Positions 27,868-36,178 of a stretch of 64,000 bases of DNA are shown piece after piece. How positions within the stretch are numbered: the stretch's first letter is position 1; each line of letters opens with the position of its first letter. Both the position numbers and the translations under genes were made by a program. Source of the DNA: Halomonas denitrificans (GTDB lineage: Bacteria; Pseudomonadota; Gammaproteobacteria; Xanthomonadales; Wenzhouxiangellaceae); the NCBI GenBank assembly GCA_019800895.1, contig JAHVKF010000001.1:868001-932000 (forward strand), given 5' to 3'. The notes under the pieces are model-generated. The model saw only the letters and a list, made by a program, of their open reading frames with translations. It was not told where the DNA came from and searched no databases.

Positions 27868-28492
27868 GAACGGTCCGCCCCGGTCGAACCGCGATCGGGG
27901 CGCGAAACACGGGCGCATCCACCACGAACGTATGGAACTCGCCGTTCTCGCCGCAGGGATCGGCATCGGGCGCATAGTCGACCAGCCACTGCGGGGTCCA
28001 GCGCCGACCCAGCGCGGCCGCATCGATCGTTTCGGTATCCACGCAGCACACCCGCGCATCCAGCCCCTCGCGCGGAAGACGCTCGGCCATCGAGGCGGTG
28101 TCTTCTCCCCAGATCGGGAACACGGGTTCCAGGCCGAGATCGCCGCACTGGGCTTCCCGGAACGCGCGGATGTCGTCGAGAAACAGGTCGCCGAAGGCGA
28201 GCCGGGCGAGCCCCTCCTGCTTCAACGGCGCCAGCCCGTCGGCCACGCGGCCAAGGTAGGTGGAATTGTCGCAGTCGCCCGGCAGCGGAATTTCGAAAAG
28301 CGCAACGCCGAGACGGTCGGCCTGGAGACGGAGCAGTCCGATCGGCGTGCCGTGCAGGGCGACCCGATCGTTTTCCTCGTTGTAGGTGGTGACCAGCCAG
28401 CGCGGCCGATCGGAGCCGTCGAGGCGCATGAACGCGGCAAGCGAGTCCTTGCCGCCGCTGAACATCAGCGCAAGGTCGCCGTCCCGGTTCAT
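27824..28492 (-). CDS. PP-loop ATP pyrophosphatase (diphthine-ammonia ligase-like)
   Basis: A 222-residue cytosolic protein. The PP-loop SGGKDSLAAF is at residues 12-21 after the start ATG 28492, followed by GTPIGLLRLQADRLGVALFEIPLP and a family motif FGDLFLDDIRAFREAQCGDLGLEPVFPIWGED. This matches the archaeal/eukaryal diphthine-ammonia ligase group, which activates a carbonyl with ATP. Bacteria make no diphthamide, so the bacterial substrate is unknown. An annotation as adenine nucleotide alpha hydrolase is equivalent. Its 3' end runs into the BtuF-like gene. Confidence 0.8.
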   Translation of the reverse strand: MNRDGDLALMFSGGKDSLAAFMRLDGSDRPRWLVTTYNEENDRVALHGTPIGLLRLQADRLGVALFEIPLPGDCDNSTYLGRVADGLAPLKQEGLARLAFGDLFLDDIRAFREAQCGDLGLEPVFPIWGEDTASMAERLPREGLDARVCCVDTETIDAAALGRRWTPQWLVDYAPDADPCGENGEFHTFVVDAPVFRAPIAVRPGRTVLSGGRFRMLDLQPA

Positions 28493-28553
28493 GCGATGAG
28501 TGCGCGAGCGCGGCACCGGTCCGGGTCGATGGCCGACCCGGACCGAGGCCCGA

Positions 28554-31073
28554 TCAGGTCGCTTCGCGGGGCCGCAGGAGCCAGCGCGCCAGAGCGGGAA
28601 GCAGCAGCATGGCACCGATCATGTTGAAGATGAACATGAACGCCAGCAGCACGCCCATGTCGGCCTGGAACTTCAGCTCCGAAAACAGCCAGGTGCCCAC
28701 GCCGACGGCCAGCGTGATCGCGGTGAAGAACACGGCCTTGCCGGTCAGGCGCAGCGTGTGCATGTAGGCCTCGCCCAGCGGCATGCCTTCCTTCAGGTGG
28801 CCGGCCAGGCGGCTGTAGATGTAGATGCCGTAGTCGACGCCGATGCCGACGCCAAGGGCGACGACCGGCAGCGTATTGACCTTCAGCCCGATGCCCATGA
28901 AGGCCATCAGCGAATAGGCCAGGTAACTGACCAGGACCAGCGGAAGCACGATGCACAGGGTGCCGCGCACGGAGCGGAAGGTGATCAGGCACAGCAGGAT
29001 GATCGCCCCGTACACGTACAGCAGCATCGGCGTCTGAGCGGCCCGTACTTCTTCGTTGGTCGCGGCCATCACACCGACGTTGCCGGTGGCCAGGCGGAAG
29101 CAGAGATCGCCGCTGCAGTCCGCGGTCGCGCCGGGCTCAGCGTCGGCCGGCACGCCTTCCGGGTCCTGGAACTCGAGCGACTCGTTCATCAACTGGCCGC
29201 GCAGTTCCTTGACCCGGTCGACCACGCGCGAAATCGTTTCGGCCTTGTGGTCTTCGGTGAAGATCATCACCGGCATCGCGCTGCAATCTCGATTGAGCAG
29301 GCCCGACGACGTCTCGATGTTCTGCAGGTTCTGGCGCATGATGAAGACGTTGCGCGGCAGCACGCGCCAGCGCAGGTTGCCCTCGTTCCAGCCGGCGTTG
29401 ATGACCTTCGCCACCATCGGCAGCGAGATCACCTGCTGGACGCCCTCGACCTGGCGCATCTGCCACGAGAAATCGTCGATCGCGTCCATGATCTCGGGAT
29501 TTTCCGTACAGGCCTGCGGCACCGTCTCGGCGATCACCGAGATCAGGTCCGTACCCAGCGAGAAGCGCTCGGAAATCAGGCGGGCGTCCTGGTTGTAGCG
29601 CGCGTCCTGGCGAAGTTCCGGCACGCCGGCCTCCGAGTCGCCGATCTGCATGTCCTGGGACTTGTAGAGCGCGCCGGCGAACAGCACGATACCCAGGACC
29701 AGGGTGACCGCAGCGACGCCCGGCCTGGTGAACGACGCAACGAAGCGCCAGACCACGGAGGTCCGGGCGGCCTTCGCGAACTGGCGCTCGCGGAACGCCT
29801 CGCCGTTTCGCATCCGGACGTAGGACAGCAGCAGCGGGAGCAGGACCAGGTTGGTGAAGATGATGATGGCCACACCGATCGAAGCGGTGATCGCCAGTTC
29901 CTGGATGATCCGGATGTTGATCAGCAGGATGGTCAGGAAGCCGATGGTGTCGGACAGCAGCGCGATCGCGCCCGGTGCCAGCAGGCGCGCGAAGGTCGCC
30001 TTGGCGGCGTCGATGCTCGACGCGATCTCGATCGACTCGAGCGCGATTCCGTCCTGGTGCAGCCCGGCCGGTGAGCGGCCTCCGAAGTACTTCTCGGCAG
30101 TCCAGCCCGAGATCATCTGGACGCCGTGGCTGACACCGATGGCGAAGACCAGGAACGGCGTCAGGATGTTCATCGGGTCGATGCCGAATCCGAGCAGACT
30201 GAGCGAACCCAGCTGCCAGATCACCGCGGTCGTCGAGCAGACCAGGGGCAGCACGGTCAGCCAGATCGATTTCGAATACAACAGGAGCAGCAACGCGGTG
30301 ATCGCGAACGCGACCCCGAAGTAGGTCACCACGCCGCGCGCGCCGTCGGCGATGTCGCCGACGATCTTGGCGAAGCCGATGATGTGGACACTGTGGTTCT
30401 CGGTCTCGAACTCCTCCTGGATGCTGTCGAGGTAGCAGGCCACCTGCTGGTAGTTCAGGCTGCCGTCGGTCGGCTGCGGAAAGCGATCGGGGTCGGTGCA
30501 GGGGTTGTCCGGATCGTAGTCCGGCACCTGCACGTCGCCTTCGACGAGGTTGGCCTGCACCATCGCACCGGAGAAGTCCTCGGCCACCAGGCGCCCGACT
30601 TCGCCGGACTTGATGATGTTCGAACGGACCCGTTCGAACATTTCGGGCGACGGCGCGAAATCGGCGGGGATGACGTTTCCGCCGGCAAATCCGTCCTCGA
30701 CGACCTCGACGAAGCGCACGTTGGGCGTGAAGATCGACCGCACGCTGGCGCGCTCGACGCCGGGAAGCAGCATGACGCGGTTGCTGACCTGCTCGAAGGC
30801 CTCGAAGAACTCGGGCGTGAACATCTCGCCGTCGCGTGCCATCAGGGCAACCATGATGCGGTTCGCGCCGCCGAACTCGCGCTCGTAATCGAGGAAGGTC
30901 TGCATGTACTCGTGATCGAGCGGCAGCTGCTTCTTGAACCCGGCATCGACCCGGAGCTGCAGCATGGAGTACGCCATCACCGCCGTACCGACGATGAACA
31001 GCAGCAGGATCAGGGGCCGCAGCGCGAAGATGCCGTCGGCAACACGGAGGTTGAACCCTCTCGGTTTATTCAT
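28554..31073 (-). CDS. RND superfamily (MMPL-type) transporter
   Basis: An 839-residue inner-membrane protein with the twelve-helix RND layout: one N-terminal helix (about 20-42), a large periplasmic loop, five helices with a sterol-sensing-like domain (VFAIGVSHGVQMISGW), a second loop and five C-terminal helices (VVALGVGIGVDYGIYIYSRL, carrying the DYG proton-relay motif). It is half the size of a CmeB/AcrB pump and close to the hydrophobe-exporting HAE3/MmpL group. Start ATG 31073 overlaps the end of the Ycf48-like gene by 8 bp. It is the last gene of the envelope operon and would supply energy for moving a lipid or similar compound. Confidence 0.88.
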   Translation of the reverse strand: MNKPRGFNLRVADGIFALRPLILLLFIVGTAVMAYSMLQLRVDAGFKKQLPLDHEYMQTFLDYEREFGGANRIMVALMARDGEMFTPEFFEAFEQVSNRVMLLPGVERASVRSIFTPNVRFVEVVEDGFAGGNVIPADFAPSPEMFERVRSNIIKSGEVGRLVAEDFSGAMVQANLVEGDVQVPDYDPDNPCTDPDRFPQPTDGSLNYQQVACYLDSIQEEFETENHSVHIIGFAKIVGDIADGARGVVTYFGVAFAITALLLLLYSKSIWLTVLPLVCSTTAVIWQLGSLSLLGFGIDPMNILTPFLVFAIGVSHGVQMISGWTAEKYFGGRSPAGLHQDGIALESIEIASSIDAAKATFARLLAPGAIALLSDTIGFLTILLINIRIIQELAITASIGVAIIIFTNLVLLPLLLSYVRMRNGEAFRERQFAKAARTSVVWRFVASFTRPGVAAVTLVLGIVLFAGALYKSQDMQIGDSEAGVPELRQDARYNQDARLISERFSLGTDLISVIAETVPQACTENPEIMDAIDDFSWQMRQVEGVQQVISLPMVAKVINAGWNEGNLRWRVLPRNVFIMRQNLQNIETSSGLLNRDCSAMPVMIFTEDHKAETISRVVDRVKELRGQLMNESLEFQDPEGVPADAEPGATADCSGDLCFRLATGNVGVMAATNEEVRAAQTPMLLYVYGAIILLCLITFRSVRGTLCIVLPLVLVSYLAYSLMAFMGIGLKVNTLPVVALGVGIGVDYGIYIYSRLAGHLKEGMPLGEAYMHTLRLTGKAVFFTAITLAVGVGTWLFSELKFQADMGVLLAFMFIFNMIGAMLLLPALARWLLRPREAT

Positions 31074-32169
31074 GGCGCACTCCGTCTTCGCCGACAAGGA
31101 TCAGGTGGTCGCCCTGGACCAGGACCGCAGCGTAGTCGCTGCCGAGGCGGTCGACCTGCTCCTCGATCCTGCCGTCTTCATCGATCGTGACGCGGCTGGC
31201 GGCCGCCCCGACGATCAGTACGCGACCGTCAGGCAGATGGGTCGCCCCCATCAGGGTCTGGTCGCCGCCGTACTGGAGATCCTCCCAGCGGTCGCCGAAA
31301 TCGCAGCTCCGCTGGATGTGGCCTCGCAGCCCGAACGCGATGATGCAGTCGCCGAGCTCGATCAGACCGAACATCGAGCCCGAATAGGGAAAGCGGAAGC
31401 TCTCCCAGGTTTCACCACCGTCCTCGGAACGGTAGCCGAAACCTCGTTCGGCGGCCATCATCAGCCGGCCGTCCTCGAGAACGAGCAGATCGTTCAGGTG
31501 ACACTCGTAGAACTCGTAGCAACCCTTGTCGACGAACACGTCTTCGCCTTCATCGGTCTCTACGTTGGCTTCGGGCTCGAAGTCTTCGGGCAGGGTATCG
31601 ATACCGTCCTCGGCTGCTGCCACGTCGCCCCAGTCGATCGCCTCGGAAACCAACCGGTCCTCGATCCGCTCGGTCTGCCATGTGACCCCTCCGTCGGAGG
31701 TCACCATGAATCGGCCGTAGGCGCCGACCGCAAACCCTTTCAGTGCCGTGAGGAACTCGACATCGAGCAGCGGTTCCTCGGCGTCCTCGTCCCAGTTCTG
31801 GATGAACCAGGTCCGCCCCCCGTCGGCGCTGGACAGGATCGCGCTGTCGTGACCCACGGCCCACAGCCGTCGGCCTTCCCGCTCGATCCGGGTCAGGGTC
31901 GACTGGACCGGCACCCGGTCGGCCTGCGACCACGTCCGACCGTCGTCGGACAGCAGCACGTGACCCCGCTGGCCGACCGCGACGAACCGGTCGTCGTAAC
32001 GGAGAATGTCGAGCAGCAGGCTCTGATCGGCCAGGCGTGCTTCGAGCGCGGGCTCGGGAGTGTTCTCGCCGGCCGCGTCGCCGGTCGCGTCATCCTGGGC
32101 GAAGAGAAGACCGGGGACGGCCAGGAGCAGCGCCGCTCCCCCGATCGCGGATCTTGAAAGATGGTTCAT
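31066..32169 (-). CDS. Ycf48-like beta-propeller protein of the envelope operon
   Basis: A 367-residue secreted protein: signal peptide (MNHLSRSAIGGAALLLAVPG, cleaved after about residue 24), then BNR/Ycf48-type propeller repeats with the usual SxDxGxTW boxes (LSDDGRTW, SSADGGRTW, TSDGGVTWQ, SEDGGETWESF). An acidic insert occurs at about residues 190-225, followed by paired cysteines. Such proteins accompany DUF1302/DUF1329/RND clusters and presumably act as a periplasmic assembly or docking partner; this is context, since only plant and cyanobacterial Ycf48 has a known photosystem II role. Confidence 0.82.
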   Translation of the reverse strand: MNHLSRSAIGGAALLLAVPGLLFAQDDATGDAAGENTPEPALEARLADQSLLLDILRYDDRFVAVGQRGHVLLSDDGRTWSQADRVPVQSTLTRIEREGRRLWAVGHDSAILSSADGGRTWFIQNWDEDAEEPLLDVEFLTALKGFAVGAYGRFMVTSDGGVTWQTERIEDRLVSEAIDWGDVAAAEDGIDTLPEDFEPEANVETDEGEDVFVDKGCYEFYECHLNDLLVLEDGRLMMAAERGFGYRSEDGGETWESFRFPYSGSMFGLIELGDCIIAFGLRGHIQRSCDFGDRWEDLQYGGDQTLMGATHLPDGRVLIVGAAASRVTIDEDGRIEEQVDRLGSDYAAVLVQGDHLILVGEDGVRHE

Positions 32170-32200
32170 CGACAACTCCGGGCGGAACTGCGTGACGAAA

Positions 32201-32225
32201 GCGGCCGGCCCGGAGGACCGGCCGC
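32201..32225 (-). terminator. Intra-operon hairpin (possible attenuator)
   Basis: Perfect 8-bp stem GCGGCCGG / CCGGCCGC with a 9-nt loop, in the 88-bp gap between the DUF1329 gene and the Ycf48-like gene. On the minus strand it is followed by CTTTCG. It could stop part of the transcripts or stabilise the upstream mRNA, giving more of the outer-membrane and lipoprotein products than of the transporter. Confidence 0.4.
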
Positions 32226-32257
32226 ATGGTGCGTGCCCGCGGGTGCGGGAAGCGGGC

Positions 32258-34306
32258 CTATCGGCGCCCGCGCGTGCGCAGCGCCTGCGGCGTGTAGTTG
32301 CTGGGCGCCAGCTCGACGTTGAAGGTGTTGACCGGATCCTGGTTGTCCAGGCCCACGGCCACGTAGCGGCCGGAGAGCAGGTCCATGTGGGTTTCGATCG
32401 TCGTCCAGAACGTCGGCACTTCGTAGTAATTGATCGAATGCGCCTCGGAAGCCCGCCACAGTTCACCCTGCTGGTCGTAGTGGTCGATCAGCAGGATCTG
32501 GTAGGAATCCTCGTCCATGTAGAAGGTCCGCCGCGAATTGATGTGGCGGGTGCCTTCCTTCAGGGTGGCGTCCACGATCCATACGCGATGCAGTTCGTAG
32601 CGCATGTATTCCGGGTTCAGGTGGCCGGCCATGACCAGGTCTTCCGGCGTGACGTCGGAGCCGTGCGCACCATAGGAGTTGTACGGCACGTACATTTCCT
32701 TCTTGCCGACCACTTCCCAGTCGAAGCGGTCCATCGCGCCGTTGAACATGTCGGTCATGTCGTTGGTGCGAAGGCCGTCCGATGCGGTGCCCGGGTTGTC
32801 GTAGGCCACGTTCGGCGCGCGGCGGACGCGGCGCTGGCCCGGGTTGTAGATCCATGCCTGGCGCGGCTGCTGGATCTGGTCCAGCGTCTCGTGCACGAGC
32901 AGGATGTTGCCCGCGAGGCGGGCCGGCGACTCCACTTCCTGGAAGAAGTAAAGGAGGATGTTGTTGGTGTCGGCGATCGTGACGCCTTCCTTGTAGTACA
33001 GACCCAGGATTTCCTCGCGCAGCTTCACGAGCTGGAAGTTGCCGCCGGCGGTCGGTGCGACCTGGTTGTTGTAGCGGGTGCCGCCCGTGCCCTTGTACTT
33101 GAGCTTGTGGTTCCACATCAGCTCGTAGGCATTCTGGGGAATCGGGAAGGGGAAGCCCTCGGCCGCGTTCGTCACGCCTTCACCGTCGGACACCAGCTGC
33201 GCGGTCGACGCGTTCTGGATCGACATCTCGTAGGTTCGTTCCGGGAACGACGCGCTGCGACGGGTCGGGAACACGCGCATGTAGTAGGTATCCGGATAGC
33301 GCTCGAAGGTCGCGATCTGACCGGCCGACAGCTGGTCGGCGTAGTCCATGTAGTTTTCCCCGGTGATCACGAACTCCGGACGATCGTTCGGGAACGGGTT
33401 CGGATGCCGGTCGCCGGGCTGGAAGCCTGCCGGCCAGTCGTCCCGGGTCAGTCCCCCGGTCCAGGCCGGAATGGTTCCTGCGGCATTGCCGGCGCGCGGC
33501 GATCCCATCGGCGTCAGGTCGTTGCCGAGGCGCGCGATGTTCTGCGGACTGTCGGCGATGATGCCTTCCGCAGCGCCGGAATCGGCGCTGCCGGACGATG
33601 CCGACGCGCTGGCCTGGGCCGCGGCCTGGCGGCGCGCCTCTGCCTCGGCGGCAGCCCGTTCGGCAGCCCTCCGCTCGGCTTCCTCGGCAGCAGCCTGCTC
33701 GGCGGCCATCCTTTCGGCTTCCTCGGCAGCAGCCTGCTCGGCGGCCATCCGTTCGGCCTCCGCAGCGGCCTCCGCGGCAGCGGCTTCTTCGGCCGCGCGA
33801 CGCTCGGCTTCGGCTTGTGCAGCCTGCTCGGCTGCCATCTGCTCGGCCTCGGCGGCGGCTTCTGCCGCTTCGGCCTCGGCGCGACCGGCGGCTTCGGCAG
33901 CCGCGGCCTCGGCGGCAGCGGCTTCCGCGGCGGCACGGCGTTCGGCTTCGGCGGCTGCCCGTTCGGCAGCTTCACGCTCCGCACGCGCTGCGGCTTCGGC
34001 GGCTGCCGCTTCCTCGGCGGCGCGGCGCTCGGCCTCTGCGCGAGCGGCCTCTTCGGCCGCTGCACGCTCGGCTTCGGCCTCGGCGCGAGCCGCGGCCTGC
34101 TCGGCGGCGCGGCGTTCGGCCTCGGCACGTTGCGCCTCCGCTTCGGCACGCTCGGCCTCGGCTTCGGCGCGTTCCGCCGCGGCCCGTTCGGCGGCGGCCT
34201 GTTCGGCGTCCATCGACTCGTCCGGAGTGGTACTGCACGCGGCCAGCGCGATGGCGAGTCCCGCTGCAAGCAGCAGGGCGATCGTTTTCTTGGTCAGGTT
34301 CGTCAT
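32258..34306 (-). CDS. DUF1329 lipoprotein with a long alpha-helical stalk
   Basis: A 682-residue lipoprotein. Signal peptide with lipobox LAAC (Cys24) followed by Ser, predicting outer-membrane sorting. Residues about 33-232 are almost only Ala, Glu, Arg and Gln in repeats such as AEAERRAAEEAAAAEA, predicting one uninterrupted helix or coiled coil like the TolA stalk. A Ser/Gly linker follows (about 232-245). Residues about 250-682 are the DUF1329 domain (RLGNDLTPMGSPRAGN, GFPFPIP, NYMDYADQLSAGQ). DUF1329 is usually about 450 residues and is placed by fold with LolA/LolB-type lipid carriers (recalled, not computed). It overlaps no neighbour; the DUF1302 gene is 16 bp upstream. Confidence 0.88.
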   Translation of the reverse strand: MTNLTKKTIALLLAAGLAIALAACSTTPDESMDAEQAAAERAAAERAEAEAERAEAEAQRAEAERRAAEQAAARAEAEAERAAAEEAARAEAERRAAEEAAAAEAAARAEREAAERAAAEAERRAAAEAAAAEAAAAEAAGRAEAEAAEAAAEAEQMAAEQAAQAEAERRAAEEAAAAEAAAEAERMAAEQAAAEEAERMAAEQAAAEEAERRAAERAAAEAEARRQAAAQASASASSGSADSGAAEGIIADSPQNIARLGNDLTPMGSPRAGNAAGTIPAWTGGLTRDDWPAGFQPGDRHPNPFPNDRPEFVITGENYMDYADQLSAGQIATFERYPDTYYMRVFPTRRSASFPERTYEMSIQNASTAQLVSDGEGVTNAAEGFPFPIPQNAYELMWNHKLKYKGTGGTRYNNQVAPTAGGNFQLVKLREEILGLYYKEGVTIADTNNILLYFFQEVESPARLAGNILLVHETLDQIQQPRQAWIYNPGQRRVRRAPNVAYDNPGTASDGLRTNDMTDMFNGAMDRFDWEVVGKKEMYVPYNSYGAHGSDVTPEDLVMAGHLNPEYMRYELHRVWIVDATLKEGTRHINSRRTFYMDEDSYQILLIDHYDQQGELWRASEAHSINYYEVPTFWTTIETHMDLLSGRYVAVGLDNQDPVNTFNVELAPSNYTPQALRTRGRR

Positions 34307-34322
34307 CCGTTAGTCCTCCGCG

Positions 34323-36161
34323 TCAGAACGAGTAGCTGATGGAGCCCGAGACGAAGTCCCGGTCGCCGATCAGGTTGTTGGTGCCGGCGCCGAAGAAGTT
34401 CGTGTAACCGAAATCGACTCGCCAGTTCGACAGGTAGGAGAAACCCAACCCGAGCGAAACGGACTTGCGGCCCTCGATGAAGTTGCCGCCCGGCCCCGGC
34501 GATGTGCCGGTCACGTCGTGGTTGAAGGCCAGGCGAGGCGTCATGTTCCAGGCCGACCCGAAGACCGCGTTGTAGGTCGGTGCGACGACCAGGCGGTAGC
34601 CCCAGCTGAACGGCGTTGCGAAACCGTCGGTGGTGGTGATCGGGTTGCGCAGGTCGCCGCCGGTGAGCTGGTTGCCCACGCCGCCGCCGGTGTCCGTGCC
34701 GGGTCCTTCGAAGCGCAGCTCGCTGTTGCTCGGCAGGTCCCAGACGTGCGTGGCCCCGAACTCCGTGACGAACGCGATCTGGTTGGCTCCGATCGGGTTG
34801 TTCGGCCCGAACAGCTTGGTCAGCGTGAACTGCGCCTGGGAGACTTCACGCTCCAGGTAGCCCTGGATCGTCTCGCCCGGAGCGAACTGGCCGAGCTGGC
34901 TGTTGAAGCGCAGCGCCGGCTCCGGAATCACCGCGTTGAGCGGCGACAGGCCGGCGAACAGCAGTTCGACGTCGTCGATCTGCAGCGGCAGGTTCGGCCG
35001 GTAGCTGACCTCGCCCTGCAACGCCCAGGTCTCGAAGACCGTGGTGTTGAAGCTCACGCCGAAGGAGTCGATATCCTCCGGGTAGACCACGTTGACGCGC
35101 CCGGTGGACGTGTCCGTGCTGGTCACGGCCTGGCCGTTGAGTACCGGCAGGCGGCTGTGATAACGCAGGTAGTAGAGCCCGAACTCCGTGTCGTTCAGCC
35201 ACGGCGCGAAGTAGCGGAAGGCGATCCCGTACTGGCCCGTATCGCTGGGACGATCATCGAGCCCGCGCGGCAGGTTGCCGGGCGGGAAACAGGTCTGCGG
35301 CAGAGGATCGACGCCGCAGCCCGGCAGGGGCAGCGGGTCGTCCGGCACCAGGCCGAAGCCGAGCATCGCGTACTGACCGCCATCGGTGGCGAAGTCGTTG
35401 GTCGAGAAGTACGAGCCGGCCGGCTCGGGTTCGACCCGGTCCCACTCGTACATGTAGATGCCTTCGACCGACAGGTTCGGCGTCAGCTCCAGCGAGGAGT
35501 AGACCATGCCCAGCGGCACGAACGCATCGCGCAGCTCTGCGCCGGCGGTCCGGATCGCCGAGACGTCGACCGGGTTGATCACGTTGATGCCGCCCGGCAG
35601 GAAGGTCGACTCGCCCCAGCTGACCACCTGGCGGCCGACGCGCACGGTCAGCAGCTTGTCGGCCACTTCGAAGTCGCCGTAGACGTACGCGTCCAGCAGG
35701 CGGGCGCGCTCGCCGACGTAGTTCTTCGCGTCCTCGCTGAGACGGTTCTTGTCGTTCAGCGTGAAGTCGTAGAAGTAGTTGCCGCGAACGAAGGCGCCGT
35801 AGTTCTTGTAACCGATCTCCAGCTCGGAGGTGATCCGGGCCTGGTTGAAGATCAGGTCGTACTGGTCGAAGTTCAGGTTGCCGTCGTCGGAGTTGGCCGA
35901 GAAGCGGCCCGGCGCGGCGATCTGCTGCTCGATCGGCAGGAACGAGATCGCCGGGTTGAACACGGACTTGGCGACCAGGTCCTCGTCGCGCTCTTCGACG
36001 CGCATGCCCATCGAATACGACACGGTGGTGTCGAGGTTGATGCTGACCTCGCCGGTGCTGAGGTCGACCGCGGCCGCCGGTCCGGCAACCAGGCCGAGAG
36101 CAATGGCAGAGGCGAGCAGCGACCGACGCGGCAGCCCTGTCGTGGTGTTGAGGTTCTTCAT
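34323..36161 (-). CDS. DUF1302 family outer-membrane protein
   Basis: A 612-residue protein. Start ATG 36161 has AAGGGAG about 11 nt upstream; the signal peptide (LLASAIALGLVAGPAAA) ends near residue 32. The rest alternates polar and hydrophobic residues as in beta-strands, with family motifs QARITSELEIGYKNYGAFVRG, VRVGRQVVSWGESTFLPGGINVINPVD (about 165-191) and RNPITTTDGFATPFSWGYRL. It ends FVSGSISYSF, with a C-terminal Phe as in outer-membrane barrels. It would be the outer-membrane channel or receptor of the operon. It lies 17 bp after the lipase gene. Confidence 0.88.
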   Translation of the reverse strand: MKNLNTTTGLPRRSLLASAIALGLVAGPAAAVDLSTGEVSINLDTTVSYSMGMRVEERDEDLVAKSVFNPAISFLPIEQQIAAPGRFSANSDDGNLNFDQYDLIFNQARITSELEIGYKNYGAFVRGNYFYDFTLNDKNRLSEDAKNYVGERARLLDAYVYGDFEVADKLLTVRVGRQVVSWGESTFLPGGINVINPVDVSAIRTAGAELRDAFVPLGMVYSSLELTPNLSVEGIYMYEWDRVEPEPAGSYFSTNDFATDGGQYAMLGFGLVPDDPLPLPGCGVDPLPQTCFPPGNLPRGLDDRPSDTGQYGIAFRYFAPWLNDTEFGLYYLRYHSRLPVLNGQAVTSTDTSTGRVNVVYPEDIDSFGVSFNTTVFETWALQGEVSYRPNLPLQIDDVELLFAGLSPLNAVIPEPALRFNSQLGQFAPGETIQGYLEREVSQAQFTLTKLFGPNNPIGANQIAFVTEFGATHVWDLPSNSELRFEGPGTDTGGGVGNQLTGGDLRNPITTTDGFATPFSWGYRLVVAPTYNAVFGSAWNMTPRLAFNHDVTGTSPGPGGNFIEGRKSVSLGLGFSYLSNWRVDFGYTNFFGAGTNNLIGDRDFVSGSISYSF

Positions 36162-36178
36162 GAATCGATCTCCCTTGC

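Noticed and set aside
33600-34260. Ala- and Arg-rich frames over the DUF1329 stalk
   Set aside because: The repeated codons for A, E and R leave all frames open. Only the minus frame joins a lipobox to the DUF1329 domain.
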